64,000 bases of DNA from Glebionis coronaria. Lineage: Eukaryota > Streptophyta > Magnoliopsida > Asterales > Asteraceae. Shown in pieces: positions 1-12,652 of this stretch. The stretch is taken from contig CM046876.1 of assembly GCA_025667525.1 (NCBI GenBank), positions 482,008,557 to 482,072,556 of the forward strand, in the 5' to 3' direction. Each line of letters opens with the position of its first letter. Positions within the stretch are counted from its first letter, which is position 1. Made by a program: the position numbers and the translations under genes. The notes under the pieces are model-generated. The model was not told the DNA's origin. It did no database searches and saw nothing but the letters and a program-made list of their open reading frames with translations.

Positions 1-2688
1 ACCTCTAAGAGATGCATCACAATACACTACAAAATCTTCACTCCCGTCGGGTAATGATAGAATTAGCGCACTACATAATTTTTGCTTCAATATCTGAAAT
101 GCTCCATCTTCATCACTTCCCCAAAAGAAAGGTTTATTCTTCTCGGTAAGCTTAGTCAAGGGTTTTGCTATTAAAGAAAATTCTTTAATGAATCGCCTAT
201 AATAGCCAGCCAATCCTAAGAACTGTCGCACTTCTGTTGGCGTTGTCGGTGCAGACCAATTCTTAATGGCTTCAACCTTTGCAGGATCAACATGAATTCC
301 ATCCTTGTTAATCACATGACCAAGAAATTGCACAGAATCTAACCAGAAATCACATTTCGAAAACTTAGCATACAACCTTTCATCCTTTAACAAACTCAAA
401 ATAATCCATAAATGTTCTCCATGTTCATCGTCTTTCTTAGAATAGATTAGAATATCGTCAATAAACACAGTCACAAATTTGTCCAAGTAGGGTTTGCACA
501 CTCGATTCATTAAATCCATGAAAACCGCAGGTGCGTTAGTTAACCCAAATGGCATTACTTGAAATTCATAGTGTCCATAACGAGTTCTAAATGCAGTTAT
601 AGGAATATCTTCTTCACGGACGCGAAGTTGGTGATATCCAGACCGCAAATCTATCTTAGAATACACACTAGATCCTTGTAGTTGATCAAACAAATCATCA
701 ATCCTAGGTAAAGGATATCGATTTTTAATCGTCAACTTATTCAGTTCCCTATAATCAATGCACATACGAAAAGATCCATCCTTCTTCTTAACGAACAAGA
801 CTGGAGCTCCCCAAGGCGACGAGCTCGGTCGAATAAAATCTCTATCAGACAACTCGTTAAGTTGTTCAGATAACTCATTTAATTCAGAAGAGGCTAATCG
901 GTATGGCGCACGTGCCAACGGTGCAGCACCAGGAATTAAATCGATTCGAAACTCTACTTGCCTTATCGGTGGAAGTCCGGGTAAATATTTAGGAAATACC
1001 TCAGGAAATTCACAAATAATAGGTACATCTTCCAATCGTTTCTCCCTAGACTCATTCCCGGTCACTTGAGCTAAGAATAACTCACAACCGTTCCTAATGT
1101 ACTTTTGGACTTTAATACATGAAACGATTTTCAAACGAGATTCACGTCGATTACCATCAATTACTAACGTCCTATTCCTAAGAGGAATCTTAACCTTCTT
1201 TTCTCCACATAAAACAGTAGCATTATTCAACGACAACCAATCCATACCAATAATATCAAAACTACCTAATTCTATCAACATCAAATCAATCGGAAAGGAA
1301 TAGTTCAAGAGATTTAGAGAGCATCCTTCCAATAGCTTATTAGTTTTCACTAATTTACCATCAGCCAATTCCACCTCGTAACTAGTATTTATCTCAACAG
1401 GTTCAACGTCAATAAGGGCACTAAATTTAGTGGATACAAAGCTCCTATCAGCACCCGAATCAAATAAAGCAACATCATAATGATTGTTGAGTAAAAACGT
1501 ACCAGTAACAACATTCGGATCCTCTTTCTTCACCTCAATTGTTCCAAGTTGATAAACACCACCCTGGGGGTTTCTTCCAGGTACAATCGCTTTCAACTTG
1601 GGGCACTCTGATTTCCTATGACCTTCTTCATTACAGTTGAAGCAAATGGTTCCCTTTTTACACCTTTCAACCTTGTGTCCAAGCTTTCCGCAATTTTGGC
1701 ACTTTCAACAGTCGCCAGCATGCCTCTTGTTGCCACACTTAGTACATCTATCATCGTTGCGTGGTGTGTTGTTGGTAAGAGCATTTGCATTCCCCTTTCT
1801 CTGGTTCTGACGGCGATTGAAATTCTTCCTATTATCACCTCTATCTACACGATCACCATCACCCTTTCTTTTCTCACCAACACGGGCTTCATCTTCCCTA
1901 TCCTGAATTATCTGTCCAATGAGTTGGTAAGCCATTCGAACAGCATCATCAATGGTCAGTGGTTTAGATGATGTCACGTCCCCCCGGATATTCTTGGTCA
2001 ACCCTTTAATATATTGTTCAATTCAGATCTCTTCGGGTTCCATCAATCGAGGACATAACAAGGCCAACTCATGGAATCAGTTTGTGTAACTATCAATGTC
2101 CACACCTTTCATTCTTAGATGAATCAACTCTTGTTCTAACCTAATGATCACACTACGAGGACAGAATTCCAAAGTCATCCACTTCTTAATTTCAACCCAA
2201 GGAGTAGCATTAGCAACATCAATACCCATGAAAGCAATTCTCCCGTTCCACCAAGTCAACGTACGACCTTTAAGAGTAGCCATAGCAAAAGTCACCTTAT
2301 CTTCCTCCTTACACTTACTAATCCGAAACACCGACTCAATCTTCTCAATCCACTGGCTTAATCCTACGGCACCTTCAGTTCCATTAAAAGGTAGAGGTTC
2401 ACACTTCATGAACGTCACATAAGTACAGCCACCAACTTCAGGTGCATCAGTTCCAAGTCCTCCTATATTTCCTCTAGCATTAGCATTCACATTATTAGCA
2501 TTCACATTCACATTAGTACCACCAATTCCACTACTGCCAGCTTCACTACCGCTAGCTCCACTACCGCCAGCTCCACTACCGCCAGCTTCATTTCTAGCAT
2601 TTGCCATAAATTCAGTCATGGATGCGGTAACTTGCTCCGTAATAATCCTACGTACATCATCCTCAGTCACAGCTTTCTTGGGCGGCAT
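1..2688 (-). pseudogene. gag-pol polyprotein (gag, zinc knuckles, protease, RT), three in-frame TGA stops
   Basis: One reading frame runs from ATG at 2688 to position 1, interrupted only by TGA at 2077-2079, 2023-2025 and 1705-1707. It starts MPPKKAVTEDDVRRI, then a Gly/Ser/Asn-rich linker and the retrotransposon gag domain. Three CX2CX4HX4C knuckles follow ([41 protein letters not shown]; about 1585-1745). The aspartic protease motif DSGA is at 1450-1461, then FPEVFP and PGLPP near 980-1000. RT carries [34 protein letters not shown] and the catalytic FIDDI at 451-465. The frame is still open at position 1, at the start of RNase H (VYCDAS). Each stop sits where an arginine CGA codon would fit, so the element was a single ORF until recently. 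Confidence 0.88.
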
Positions 2689-2979
2689 AGTTCTATAATT
2701 TCACAATTTCAAAGTATTAAGCCTTCACCCAACAAAGGATTCATATAATATGGATTGAATTCATAATCCAGATACAAATAAGGCACAATATGGAATTCAA
2801 GACAAGATACATATTTCATTGGATTTGAAACAAAAGCATTGTCTTAATTACATCCATATCAAAGTTTCTAGCACTATATATGCTCAAAATTTGTGCCAGG
2901 TCTACTACTAACAAGTCGGTTCAGTCAAAGTTACAAAAGGTACAAAAGATACAAAGGTCACTACTAAACACAGACTGGT

Positions 2980-3993
2980 CTACTGAGAACCGCCAGATGG
3001 TCCATCATCCATCGTCTTCTGTATCTTTTTCGGACGATCACTAGACACATCTTCAGCTGGGCGCTTACAGATCACTCCTCTTTCAACCATGTCAGCATAA
3101 AATCTACTATTCCAACCCACAGATATATTCAACTCCTTCTCAGCTTTCTCACGCATCGCACGAGCTACATTCAACTAAATCTCCATATAATTCACCTTTT
3201 TCTTCATTGCAGCAAACTCACCACTTTCTAACACAGATAACCTCCTAAAAGCCTCATTCAACCCACGCTCTACATCAGTCAAATCCAAACTAAGCAATTC
3301 CCGCTCTTTCTCACCAACCTTAGTCTTCGACTCCAAATAAGCAACATGAGTCTGAACAACACCTAATACAATCTCTGTCATACTGCTCTGAGCATGGGAA
3401 GCATCTAAATCACGTCTCAAGGCCCATGGTGCAAGACCATCCATATGAGTAGCCTCTCGGACACTAGACGACTCTCCTATCACACGTCTACGAGTAGCAA
3501 TACCATCAGTACCGTCAGGTGTATTATCATCCTCATCCTCCTCTGATTCAGAATCAGATTCAGACGATTCAGACATTTCATCCCTATGTAGCTCAACCTC
3601 AGAATCAGACAAATAAACTGGAGGGGGTAAGGGCTCGCCCTTTGGAACATCATAAGGGTAAATAAGCTCGGCTTCCTCATCATCATCAACCTTATCTTCT
3701 ATACCTATATCCTCCTCTACTTCCTCGTCGTCAATCTCATCATCTAAATTATCTAACCCAATCTCATCATCATTCTCAATATCAACATTATCAATCTCAT
3801 TCTCTACCATATCAACCTGAGGGGAAATCTGATCTCCTAGTCCTATCTCGGGCTTGGGATCCTCAAATGGTTCTTCCTCATCATCATCCATATCATAATC
3901 TACTAAGTCTAAATAAGGATCATCATCTACATTAGGTTCGGGAATAACATGGTTCTCTACAGGAATATTAGGGTCAGCCATGACAATCTGCAT
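2980..3993 (-). pseudogene. Extra acidic ORF between primer site and gag, one in-frame TAG
   Basis: An ORF of about 337 codons on the element's sense strand, starting at 3993 and ending at 2980, with one TAG stop at 3175-3177. The N-terminal two thirds is extremely rich in Asp and Glu (for example DDDEEEPFEDP and a SESDSESEEDEDD run). The rest is charged and helix-prone with heptad-like Leu spacing, and the C-terminus is basic then Ser/Gly-rich (RPKKIQK, DGPSGGSQ). No retroviral enzymatic motif is present. The TAG sits where a CAG would fit. Function is unknown. The position upstream of gag is unusual for a chromovirus, which normally has one gag-pol ORF. The product could be an accessory protein of this family or a captured host fragment. 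Confidence 0.6.
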
Positions 3994-4258
3994 TTATATA
4001 TATATATCTCGTATTAGGATAACATACTAATTAAACAATTACATACTGAAACCACGATATATACATATATATAAATTAAATTATATATATCAAAATATAT
4101 ATCTTCTCAATAGGGCTTGTTGGTAACGTCTGAGATCTTTGGCACCATTATAGTCAAAAGAATTTTCAAATATTTTCTCAAATGTTCATAGTTAAAAGAT
4201 TTTGAAAAGTTTTGTTCAAAACCTTGGTTTTTAAAATCTTTTGTTCTTTATAACGAGA

Positions 4259-4270
4259 GCTCTGGTACCA
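4259..4270 (-). other. Primer binding site, tRNA-iMet type
   Basis: On the minus strand TGGTACCAGAGC lies 3 nt inside the LTR end. It matches the usual plant initiator-Met primer site (TGGTATCAGAGC) except at one position. Confidence 0.7.
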
Positions 4271-4273
4271 AAC

Positions 4274-7200
4274 TGTAACACTCTCAAATTTCGTATCGGT
4301 ACAGCGGAAGGGTCTTTTAGAGTGTTACGGGATAGCACAATAACTCCAATCATAGACAACACATAAAAATGGTTGTACAAGGTTCAACATACATTCATTC
4401 GATAAAAAGTTTTAAAGTATACAACAGGTCCCAAATATACAGGTCATTAAGTTTACAAAACATAGATCGAATGAACATTTTTATTATTATGTGGGGCATC
4501 AGAGTCGATCTCCATCCGGATTACCTTCAAGCACCTGAGATAAAAACATGCAAAAATCATATCAGCGAATATCGAGTGAATTCATAGAGTTTAATAAAAC
4601 CGTTATATAAAACAATCGTTGAAATCAGAACACAAGTATAATATCAGAAGTAAGTCCTCGTATTGCTAGTCAGGCAATATATTAATCAAAGCATACATCT
4701 TAAACCGTCCATGAGACCGTAGCCTCAATATTACCATTATAGGTAATATTATTATCGTTATTCATATCGTTATTGGATCACATTAGATTCATTTGGATTA
4801 TTATTAGCCGCATGACATTGTTACCTTACTATCAAAACAACGGGCCGCGAACCCGACAAACAATTTGCCCATCTAAGTTAGCTTGTCGTCAACAAAATCA
4901 GCTATGTAAATCTTCTCATACATAAATTCGCTTACCAAGTAATGTGGTACGACGGGGATCAACCGTCAAGGCACGAACTGGGGTGATCGTCCCCAAATAG
5001 TACTATCATATACATAAGCGTCTACCAAATCCCGGTAGTTCACAATTCATGCTAATGGGACTTTGAGTGACATAACCTAACTACTAATAATCCTTTTTAT
5101 CTCTTTTATTGGGTCATCGCATCATTCGGGTCCATATCATTAAGCATACCATCGGGACTACTTGTGTTCTATTTTATCAAAAACTAGCATGTTATCTCCC
5201 TCGTGGGTTTACGAATCATTTTATAAAACATTTAAAAGAGTGCGAGGTTATGAACTCACGTTGATAATGAAAGGCGGATTATCGGCTACGGGCGTGCTTC
5301 GGTCACGGAAACCTATATAAATGATAATCGGTCTTAGACTTTTGTCCAATGACTTTATCAAAATAACAATATACATATGATGATTTTGTACATATGATGA
5401 TGATCAAGTGGGTTTATATATTCTTATTTACTCATTTTAGTGTTTATGTATTGGTAACTTTTTACTAGTTTACTAGTTTTACCTATTTACATGTTTTAGG
5501 TCCAATAAGCCTATTATAAGTCCTTTAAATTGTTTTAATCCATCTAATACTTGTATTATCAGTATTTATACTTTACATGTTAGGCCCAAATGGGTTAAGC
5601 CCAATAAGTAATTTTTATAAGTGTTTAACTTATTTAGTTAAATTATTAGTCCAATATGCTAATTTAGCTCGTTAATGTCCGTATGTCATATAGTTCGGGT
5701 TTTATCGGTTTTTACTTGTATTAGGTACTTATATATCAGTATATGACTTTTAAAAAACTTTACATTAGACGGGTTTGATCGTCTAAGTTTTAATTGGTGA
5801 AAAACGTTAATTTTACGGTAATAGCCGAAAAAGTCGTAAAAATCATGTTTATAGTTTTTATAACTTATAAATCTTATGCAACTACCATTTTTATAAAGTG
5901 TCCATTTATTTAACCTTATACATATTTATATAAATGAAATTTATAAGTTAGTGGATTTTAATTCACATTTTATACTATATTATTTTGAGTGCTTATATAA
6001 TACTATTAAACATTAATTCTTCAAAATTTGATTTTTAGTTTCATCTTCACCATTTTTATCATATCTTGAGTTCTATAATGAGATAGAAGCTCATTTTTAG
6101 ATGGCATAAACTTCATATTATGTGCTACAGATAAGTTAGTTATAGCTACTGCTCATTCATGTCTAACTATCCTTAACAGTCCCTACAAAACAGACTATTC
6201 AGATTAGCACACTCATCTTGTTTTGATCATATCTCACTCATTTTAATGATTCCATTGCATGACCAACTCTCACATGTGTATGAAATCTAACAATTACTGT
6301 AAATGGATTCCACCATGCAATTTTATCAATTTAAGACTTGGTTACTTACTGTTTTTATACAGCCAACAATTTAAGCATGATTTTAGCCTTGTTTCTTATG
6401 GTTATTCATCTTTTTAAGCATATTTATCAACACTTGATCCCCACACAACATTTATCATCATATATTCATCATATACATATACAATAAGAAAGAAAATACA
6501 TTTGATCTTTACAAAAATAACAAGAGAAATGGAAAGGATGATCTTCTTTACCAACCAAGATTATATCTTGTTTTTGGATGACAATAACTTGATGAACACC
6601 AAATATATCTCCAAGATCATCAACCACCAAGATTGTTTGTTGAAAAATTAGCCCTAGGACACAAGCAAATCACATCCTTTGTTGTTAATATGTCCACCAA
6701 TCAATCAAGGCTTCAAGGTTTCTCCATAATATGGCTAGATAACATGTAAATTGTGGCTAGAAAAGATCAAATGGGGTGTTTGATGGTGTTTGTGGGGCGG
6801 CAAGTATAGAGAGAGAGGGGAGAGTTTTGAGTTGTTTGCATGTGAAAAATGGAAGTGAATGGTATGTGTTAGTGGTTTTGCTAGTTTAGGTGGGATAATA
6901 AGCTTCCATGTTAAGCTAACTTTCATGTGTAAGTTAGTTAAGTGTAAGGATGCCACATCAAAGATGTGGTGTCCTCTTTTGGTCGTCCCATAGTTAGTGG
7001 GGTGGGATAAACTTGTTTTGTCCCATCCCGCTAATTTACGGGTATTCCTCAATTCTAGTTTCCTCGATTTGCGTGCCCTCGGGTCATTTTACGAAAAACG
7101 TTTTTATAGATTATGAATCAACGGCATAAAACGAATCTAATAAAAATTGTCTCATAAAAAAACGGAGTTCAAAAACGTAAATACGTAATCCTAAGGTTTC

Positions 7201-7345
7201 CGGTTTAGTCGTAAAGGACGCTAAATTATGCACGTAAGCCCAAATTTAAATCCGTAAATTGTGAGTTCATCAACCAACACAAAAATAAGTTTCAAAATAT
7301 TATACGAGAAAATAATTCACTACCTGAAAATGTTAGATTGTCACA
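4274..7345 (-). repeat. 5' LTR (about 3.07 kb) of the Tekay-like element
   Basis: On the minus strand it begins TGTGACAATCTAAC (7345 leftward) and ends GAGTGTTACA just before the primer site. The outer part, about 5635-7345, matches the sequence at 62102-64000 in inverse orientation, which confirms it as a repeated LTR. The start is ambiguous by 2 nt because of a TGTG doublet. Short ORFs inside it are not supported as genes. Confidence 0.8.
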
Positions 7346-7351
7346 CCTACT

Positions 7352-8338
7352 ATGACTCCAACTTGTGATAAGCCTTCTACATCTTCTTCACCACCTCCAA
7401 GCTCTACCACTTCACCACCTACACCTTCTCAACCTATACTCACTTCTCCTTTACCTTCCACACCTACCAATGAAGAAGCTAACAAAGACAAATCTTCCAA
7501 CACAACACCTACTCAACCCACACCTAAACTAAACCTTCCTTTCCCTTCAAGATTGAGAAAGGATAAATTGAAAAACAAGGATGATATACAAGTCTCAAAA
7601 TTTTTGAGGATGTCCAAGCAACTTAACATAAACATCTCCTTTGCGGAAGCTCTTACTTATATGCCAAAATTTGCTAAGATGTTCAAAGATCTCCTCTCCA
7701 ATAAGGAAATATTCGTGGATTTTCCTAACACATCCCTTAATGAGAATTGCTCCACCGTGTTGCTTAAAACCTTACCTACAAAACTTGGAGATCCGGGGCG
7801 CTTTTTGATTCCTTGTAAGTTTCCCGGGGTGGAAAATTGCATGGCATTGGCGGATCTAGGGGCAAGCATAAATCTAATGCCTTTATCGGTTTGGCGAAAA
7901 CTCTCTCTTCCCGAGCTCACTCCAACTAGGATGGCCCTTGAGTTAGCCAATCGTACCATAGCCTACCCGGTAGGTATTACGGAGGATGTGTTTGTAGGTG
8001 TGGATAAGTTTACCTTTCCGGTCGACTTTGTAGTGGTTGATTATGATATGGACCCAAGAGTTCCTCTAATTATTGGTAGACCATTTTTAATGACGGGTCG
8101 TACTCTTATAGAAGTGGTGGATGGAGAAATAATCATGAGAGTTGAGGATGAGAAAGTGGTGTTTAAGCTAGGAAAAGTGACTAAGAAGTCTCAAGCTTGT
8201 GAAACAATCAACATTGTAGATGTACTTGATGAGGTGTGTGATGAGCATTTCCATGATGCTTGTAGGAGTGATAGTGAAGACATACCTCATGTAGAGACCG
8301 GTGCCTCAATTGATCCCTCCTTAACACCTTTTAGATAG
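7352..8338 (+). pseudogene. Athila gag C-terminal linker and protease, truncated
   Basis: The frame opens at the junction in a Pro/Ser/Thr-rich linker (CDKPSTSSSPPPSS), runs through a short basic segment and [12 protein letters not shown], then the retropepsin-like domain with [16 protein letters not shown] as active site. The stop at 8336-8338 (TAG) replaces a Glu codon that is GAG in the minus-strand Athila, so this is a premature end inside the polyprotein. The gag domain proper is absent because the element is truncated at 7346. Confidence 0.85.
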
Positions 8339-9659
8339 AGTGATTTCCTCTTGGAGGAGTTTGAGTCCAACTTCCTTGGTAGTGATGATTCTCCCATTAA
8401 TTGGAAGAAGACATTCTCACTATTCAAAAGTTACTCAACGAGGATCGCATTCCTCCACCTATCCCACAAGAAGTAACCAATAATGATCCATCCATAGTGA
8501 AACCTTCTATAGAGAGTCCACCTAACCTTGAACTTAAGGATCTTCCATCCCACCTAGAATATGCTTTCTTAGAAGGGAAAGACCAATTACCCGTGATCAT
8601 TGCTAAAGATTTGAAAGAGGATGAGAAAGAAAAACTCATAGAAGTCCTTAAGAAACATAAGCAAGCCATAACATGGAAAATATCCGACAAATAAGGGGAA
8701 TTGATCCAAATTTTTGTACACACAAAAACCTTATGGAGGATGATTACAAACCCGCTATTCAAAGCCAAAGAAGGGTTAACCCTAAAATCTATGAGGTCAT
8801 TAAGAAGGAAGTTATCAAACTCCTTGATGCGGACATGATTTACCCCATTTCTGACTCTCCATGGGTTAGCCCGGTACATTGTGTTCCTAAGAAGGGTGGA
8901 ATCACCGTAGTGCCCAATGAGAACAATGAGCTTATTCCTACTAGACTTGTTACGGGTTGGAGAGTTTGTAACGATTATAGGAAGCTCAGTGATGCAACTA
9001 GGAAAGATCATTTCCCATTACCTTTTATGGACCAAATGCTTGAACGCTTAGCGGGAAATTAGTACTATTGCTTTCTAGATGGATTCTCGGGTTATTTTCA
9101 AATACCCATTGACCCTAAGGATCAAGAAACGACCACATTCACTTGTCCCTACGGTACATTTGCTTACAAGAGAATGCCTTTTGGCTTGTGTAATGCACCG
9201 AGGACATTTCAAAGGTGTATGATGGCAATTTTCCATGACAGGATTGAGAAAACTATGGAAGTTTTCATGGAAGATTTCTCGGTTTTTGGAGATTCATTCA
9301 CTTCTTGTCTCTCCCATTTAGAACGTATGCTTAAGAGGTGTGAAGAAACACGTCTTGTTCTTAAATGGGAGAAGTGCCATTTCATGGTCAAAGAGGGGAT
9401 AGTCTTGGGACATAAGATATCCAACAAAGGTTTAGAAGTGGATCGTGCTAAGATAGATGTGATTGCTAAGCTTCCCCCACCTACCACGGTGAAAGGAGTT
9501 AGAAGTTTTTTGGGTCATGCGGGGTTCTATAGACGTTTCATACAAGATTTCTCTAAGATAGCAAGACCGATGACCCACCTCTTGGAAAAAGAGGCTCCTT
9601 TCATTTTCACCCAAGAGTGTTTGTATTCATTTGAGATACTTAAGGGAAAAGTTGACTAA
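8339..9659 (+). pseudogene. Athila reverse transcriptase, frameshifted, catalytic site mutated
   Basis: Frame pieces at about 8401-8694, 8673-9062 and 9174-9659 together cover RT, interrupted by a 1-nt loss near 8402, a small insertion near 8690 and TAG at 9060-9062 (GAG in the intact copy). Recognisable blocks are [36 protein letters not shown] and [13 protein letters not shown]. The catalytic block reads FMEDFSVFG where the intact Athila has FMDDFSVFG, so one of the paired catalytic aspartates is Glu. A shift near 9650 ends the piece. Confidence 0.88.
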
Positions 9660-10239
9660 GGCTCCCGTTTTGGTTTCTCCAAATTGGTATTTGCCTTTTG
9701 AGCTTATGTGTGACCTAGTGATTATGCCGTGGGGGCCGTGTTAGGACAAAGAGTGAATAAGCATTTTCAACCTATACACTATGCTAGTAAAACTAGGACG
9801 GGTGCTCAACTTCATTATACCACCACGGAGAAAGAGGCTTGCTATAGTCTATGCCTTTGAGAAATTTAGACCCTATCTTGTGCTATCCAAAACAATAGTG
9901 TATACGCATCATTCCGCTCTCAAGTACCTCATGACAAAGAAAGATGCTAAGCCTAGACTTTTGAGATGGGTTCTATTGCTACAAGAGTTTAAGATAGAGA
10001 TTCGTGATAAGAAAGGAGCCGAGAATTTAGCGGCGGATCACTTGAGTAGACTTGAGCATCCTTTTCAAGGAGATTTGCCTCATAAGGAAATCAATGAATC
10101 CTTTCCATTAGAAGAGCTCATGTCTATCTCTTCTCAAGAGGATTCCACCCCTTGGTTTGAGGATATTGCTAACTATCTTATGGGGGATGTGCTAATTGAG
10201 GGTCTCACTTCATAACAAAAGAAGAAATTTCTTAAGGAA
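9660..10239 (+). pseudogene. Athila RNase H domain, degenerate
   Basis: Matches residues about 670-860 of the intact minus-strand Athila pol. There is a 1-nt loss at the first catalytic block (CDAS is broken near 9715) and a small deletion near 9800. The block that reads [10 protein letters not shown] in the intact copy is [10 protein letters not shown] here, so a second catalytic aspartate is lost. The end of RNase H ([16 protein letters not shown]) is well kept. A TAA at about 10213 ends the piece. Confidence 0.82.
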
Positions 10240-11430
10240 GTGAAATACTACTTTTGGGATGACCCTTACCTCTTTAGGAAATATGAGGACCAAATCATTA
10301 GACGGTGTGTAGATGGGCCCGAGGCATTTAAGATCTTAGAAGCTTGTAATAAGGGACTTACGGGTGGACATTTTAGGCCCAACTATACCGCCAAGAAAGT
10401 CTTTGATTCGGGTTACTATTGGCCTTCCATATACTAAGATGCCCAAGAGATGGTGAAATTTTTTGATGTATGTCAAAGACAAGGAAAAATTACTCAACGA
10501 GATGAGATGCCACAAAAATTCATACAATAATGTGAGATTTTTGATGTGTGGGGAATAGATTTCATGGAACCTTTTCCATCTTCTAAGGGGAATAAGTACA
10601 TACTCGTAGCGGTGGATTATGTGTCAAAGTGGGTTGAGGCCAAAGCCTTACCTACTAATGATGCTCGAGTTGTAGTAAAAATTTTGAAGCAACTATTTGC
10701 TAGATTTGGTGTACCTCGGGCCATCATAACTGATCGTGGTACTCACTTTTGTAATGATCAATTTACAAGAGTTATGAAGAAGTATGGTGTTAACCATAGA
10801 CTTTCTACCGCGTATCACCCTCAAACCAATGGTCAAACCGAGGTCACAAATCGTTGTTTAAAGAGAATTTTGGAAAGAACGGTGGGAGAGCATCGAGCTT
10901 TTTGGTCGGATAAGCTTGATGATGCTTTGTGGGATATTAGGACGGCTTTTAAGACACCAATTGGTTGTACTCCATATAGGCTTGTATATGGAAAAGCATG
11001 CCACCTTCCATTCGAGTTAGAGCATAAGGCTTCTTGGGCTCTCAAGTGGGCAAACTTTGATTTAAACCAAGCCGGCTCACATAGAAAGGACCAACTCAAT
11101 GAAATGGATGAATTGAGAGCCAATGCTTATGAGAACTCATTACTTTACAAGGAAAAGACTAAGCAATTGCATGGTGCTAAAATCAAGAACCATGAGTTTA
11201 AAGTTGGAGAGCCAGTTCTCCTCTTTAACTCAAGGTTGAAACTCTTTGCGGGCAAGCTTAAGTCAAGATGGTCCGGTCCATTCACTATTGCTCAAGTATT
11301 TCCATATGGAACTATTGAGTTGTCACAACCCGATGGTCCAAATTTCAAAGTGAATGGTCACCGTGTTAAGCACTATTTTGAGGAGGACATTTCCGTGGAA
11401 ATGGTCCAAGAGATCCCTATTTTCCCATGA
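10240..11430 (+). pseudogene. Athila integrase, zinc-binding site lost
   Basis: Pieces 10240-10437 and 10546-11430 give the integrase, with stops near 10435 and 10528. In the intact copy the H2C2 zinc site is HKGPTGGH plus CDVC; here it reads NKGLTGGH and FDVC, so one His and one Cys are gone. The catalytic core keeps D, D and E ([33 protein letters not shown]) and the C-terminal domain runs to the normal stop (VPIFP-type end, here EIPIFP). Confidence 0.88.
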
Positions 11431-12312
11431 ATTAATTCATTGTGGGAAGAGTCGAGCTATAGACTCCTTAAATCAAGCTTGAGTAACTAGGTTTAGAGGT
11501 TTTAGACATAGAGTATTGTAGGTTAGAAATAAGGATGTAGAGTTGATGAGAAGTGTAGGGGAGACCTTCCTTTTGTCTTCATGTTGTTTGTAGGGTTGCT
11601 CACTCATCACGTGCTTTGGAGCTTATGGAGGAGGCTCTTGTATCCGATTCACTTTGTTACTATTGTGATTTTTCATAGACATATTGTGCTTAAAAAATGA
11701 ATTCACTATAGTAGATCTTTCCTTACCTTGGGTTAAGCGAAGTCTATTCATTGTCATAAGTGTAGGGGAAGTTTATACTTCCATGCTCTTAAACATTAAG
11801 GACAAAGTTTAGCTTAAGTGTAGGGGGCTCTTCTATCGAAGTGACCTTACCTAGACTTTGTCATTGACCTTCATGATAACTTGGAAATTAAATTTTCAAA
11901 CTTTTTTCAAATTTTTGATCTACTTTGGCCACCAAAATAATGCATTCATAATTTTTGCAATAATCATTTTTCATTTGCATAACACATTTACGTTGTATAT
12001 ATTTCTTCTTTTGATTTTCATCAAAAATATAAAAAAATATATATAATAAGAACATGGTTTAACAAATTTAGACTTCTTTGACATATTAGGCCCGCCATGG
12101 ATACTTTGACTCAACCCAAGTTTGCTTATCTAAGCTTACTCTAGCTAGTATCCTTAACCATGTAGTCCTTCATTGGTCTATTAGGCTAAGCATCCACTGT
12201 TGGAAATGTGTTTTCCCAAAGAAAGTCTCGGTCACATCATTATTAGCATAGATCACGAGCTATAGAATATTTAGAACTTTGTAACTTGGAGCGACCTCCC
12301 TTAGGGGGATAT

Positions 12313-12636
12313 TGTTGGAAATACGTTTTACGTATTTATGAAGGATCGGTCGCTCCAACGACAATTATGTAATAGGCTCGTGATCCACTTTGTAATTGTA
12401 TAGTCCATATAGCCCACATGTAGGGTGGGCTATATATATACCCCTCCTAGCATGTTAGGAGGGGGTTGGTCATTCATTCATTATCACTTTTCATTAATCT
12501 AATCTTACTTTCTCTCTCTACTTTTCTTCCCTCTCCTTTCTCTCTCTACAACTAATCTCCTTCTTCCCCATCTCTTCCACCAAATCCATAGATCTAATCC
12601 TTCATTTACCAAATCCTTAGAAATCGTAGGCCTTCA
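12313..12636 (+). repeat. LTR-like segment inside the nested insertion
   Basis: It begins TGTTGGAAATACG, contains TATATATATACCCC near 12431, a pyrimidine-rich CT-repeat stretch, and ends CCTTCA one to two bases before a primer site. No second copy is visible in the window. Confidence 0.5.
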
Positions 12637-12638
12637 AT

Positions 12639-12652
12639 TGGTATCAAGAGCC
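12639..12652 (+). other. Primer binding site, tRNA-iMet type
   Basis: TGGTATCAAGAGCC follows the LTR-like segment and differs from the standard TGGTATCAGAGCC by one inserted A. Confidence 0.6.

Larger units (their letters stand above)
1..7345 (-). mobile_element. Tekay-like Ty3/gypsy retrotransposon, truncated by window edge
   Basis: Reading leftward, the order is 5' LTR (4274-7345), primer site (4259-4270), an extra acidic ORF (2980-3993), gag (from 2688), three zinc knuckles, protease and reverse transcriptase. The RNase H, integrase and 3' LTR lie beyond position 1. PR before RT with gypsy-type motifs gives Ty3/gypsy. The long LTR, the initiator-Met primer site and the style of gag suggest a chromovirus of the Tekay/Del group; that lineage call is inference. 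The right edge abuts an Athila coding sequence in mid-frame, so this element probably inserted into that Athila, whose gag should then lie left of the window. Confidence 0.85.

Noticed and set aside
758..1303. Plus-strand ORFs over the Tekay-like pol
   Set aside because: They are antisense to a clear protease/RT frame on the minus strand; no independent homology.
4259..4270. tRNA-like sequences at primer sites (also 12639, 29433, 46571, 57348)
   Set aside because: Only the 10-18 nt complementary to tRNA 3' ends are present, so these are primer sites, not tRNA genes.
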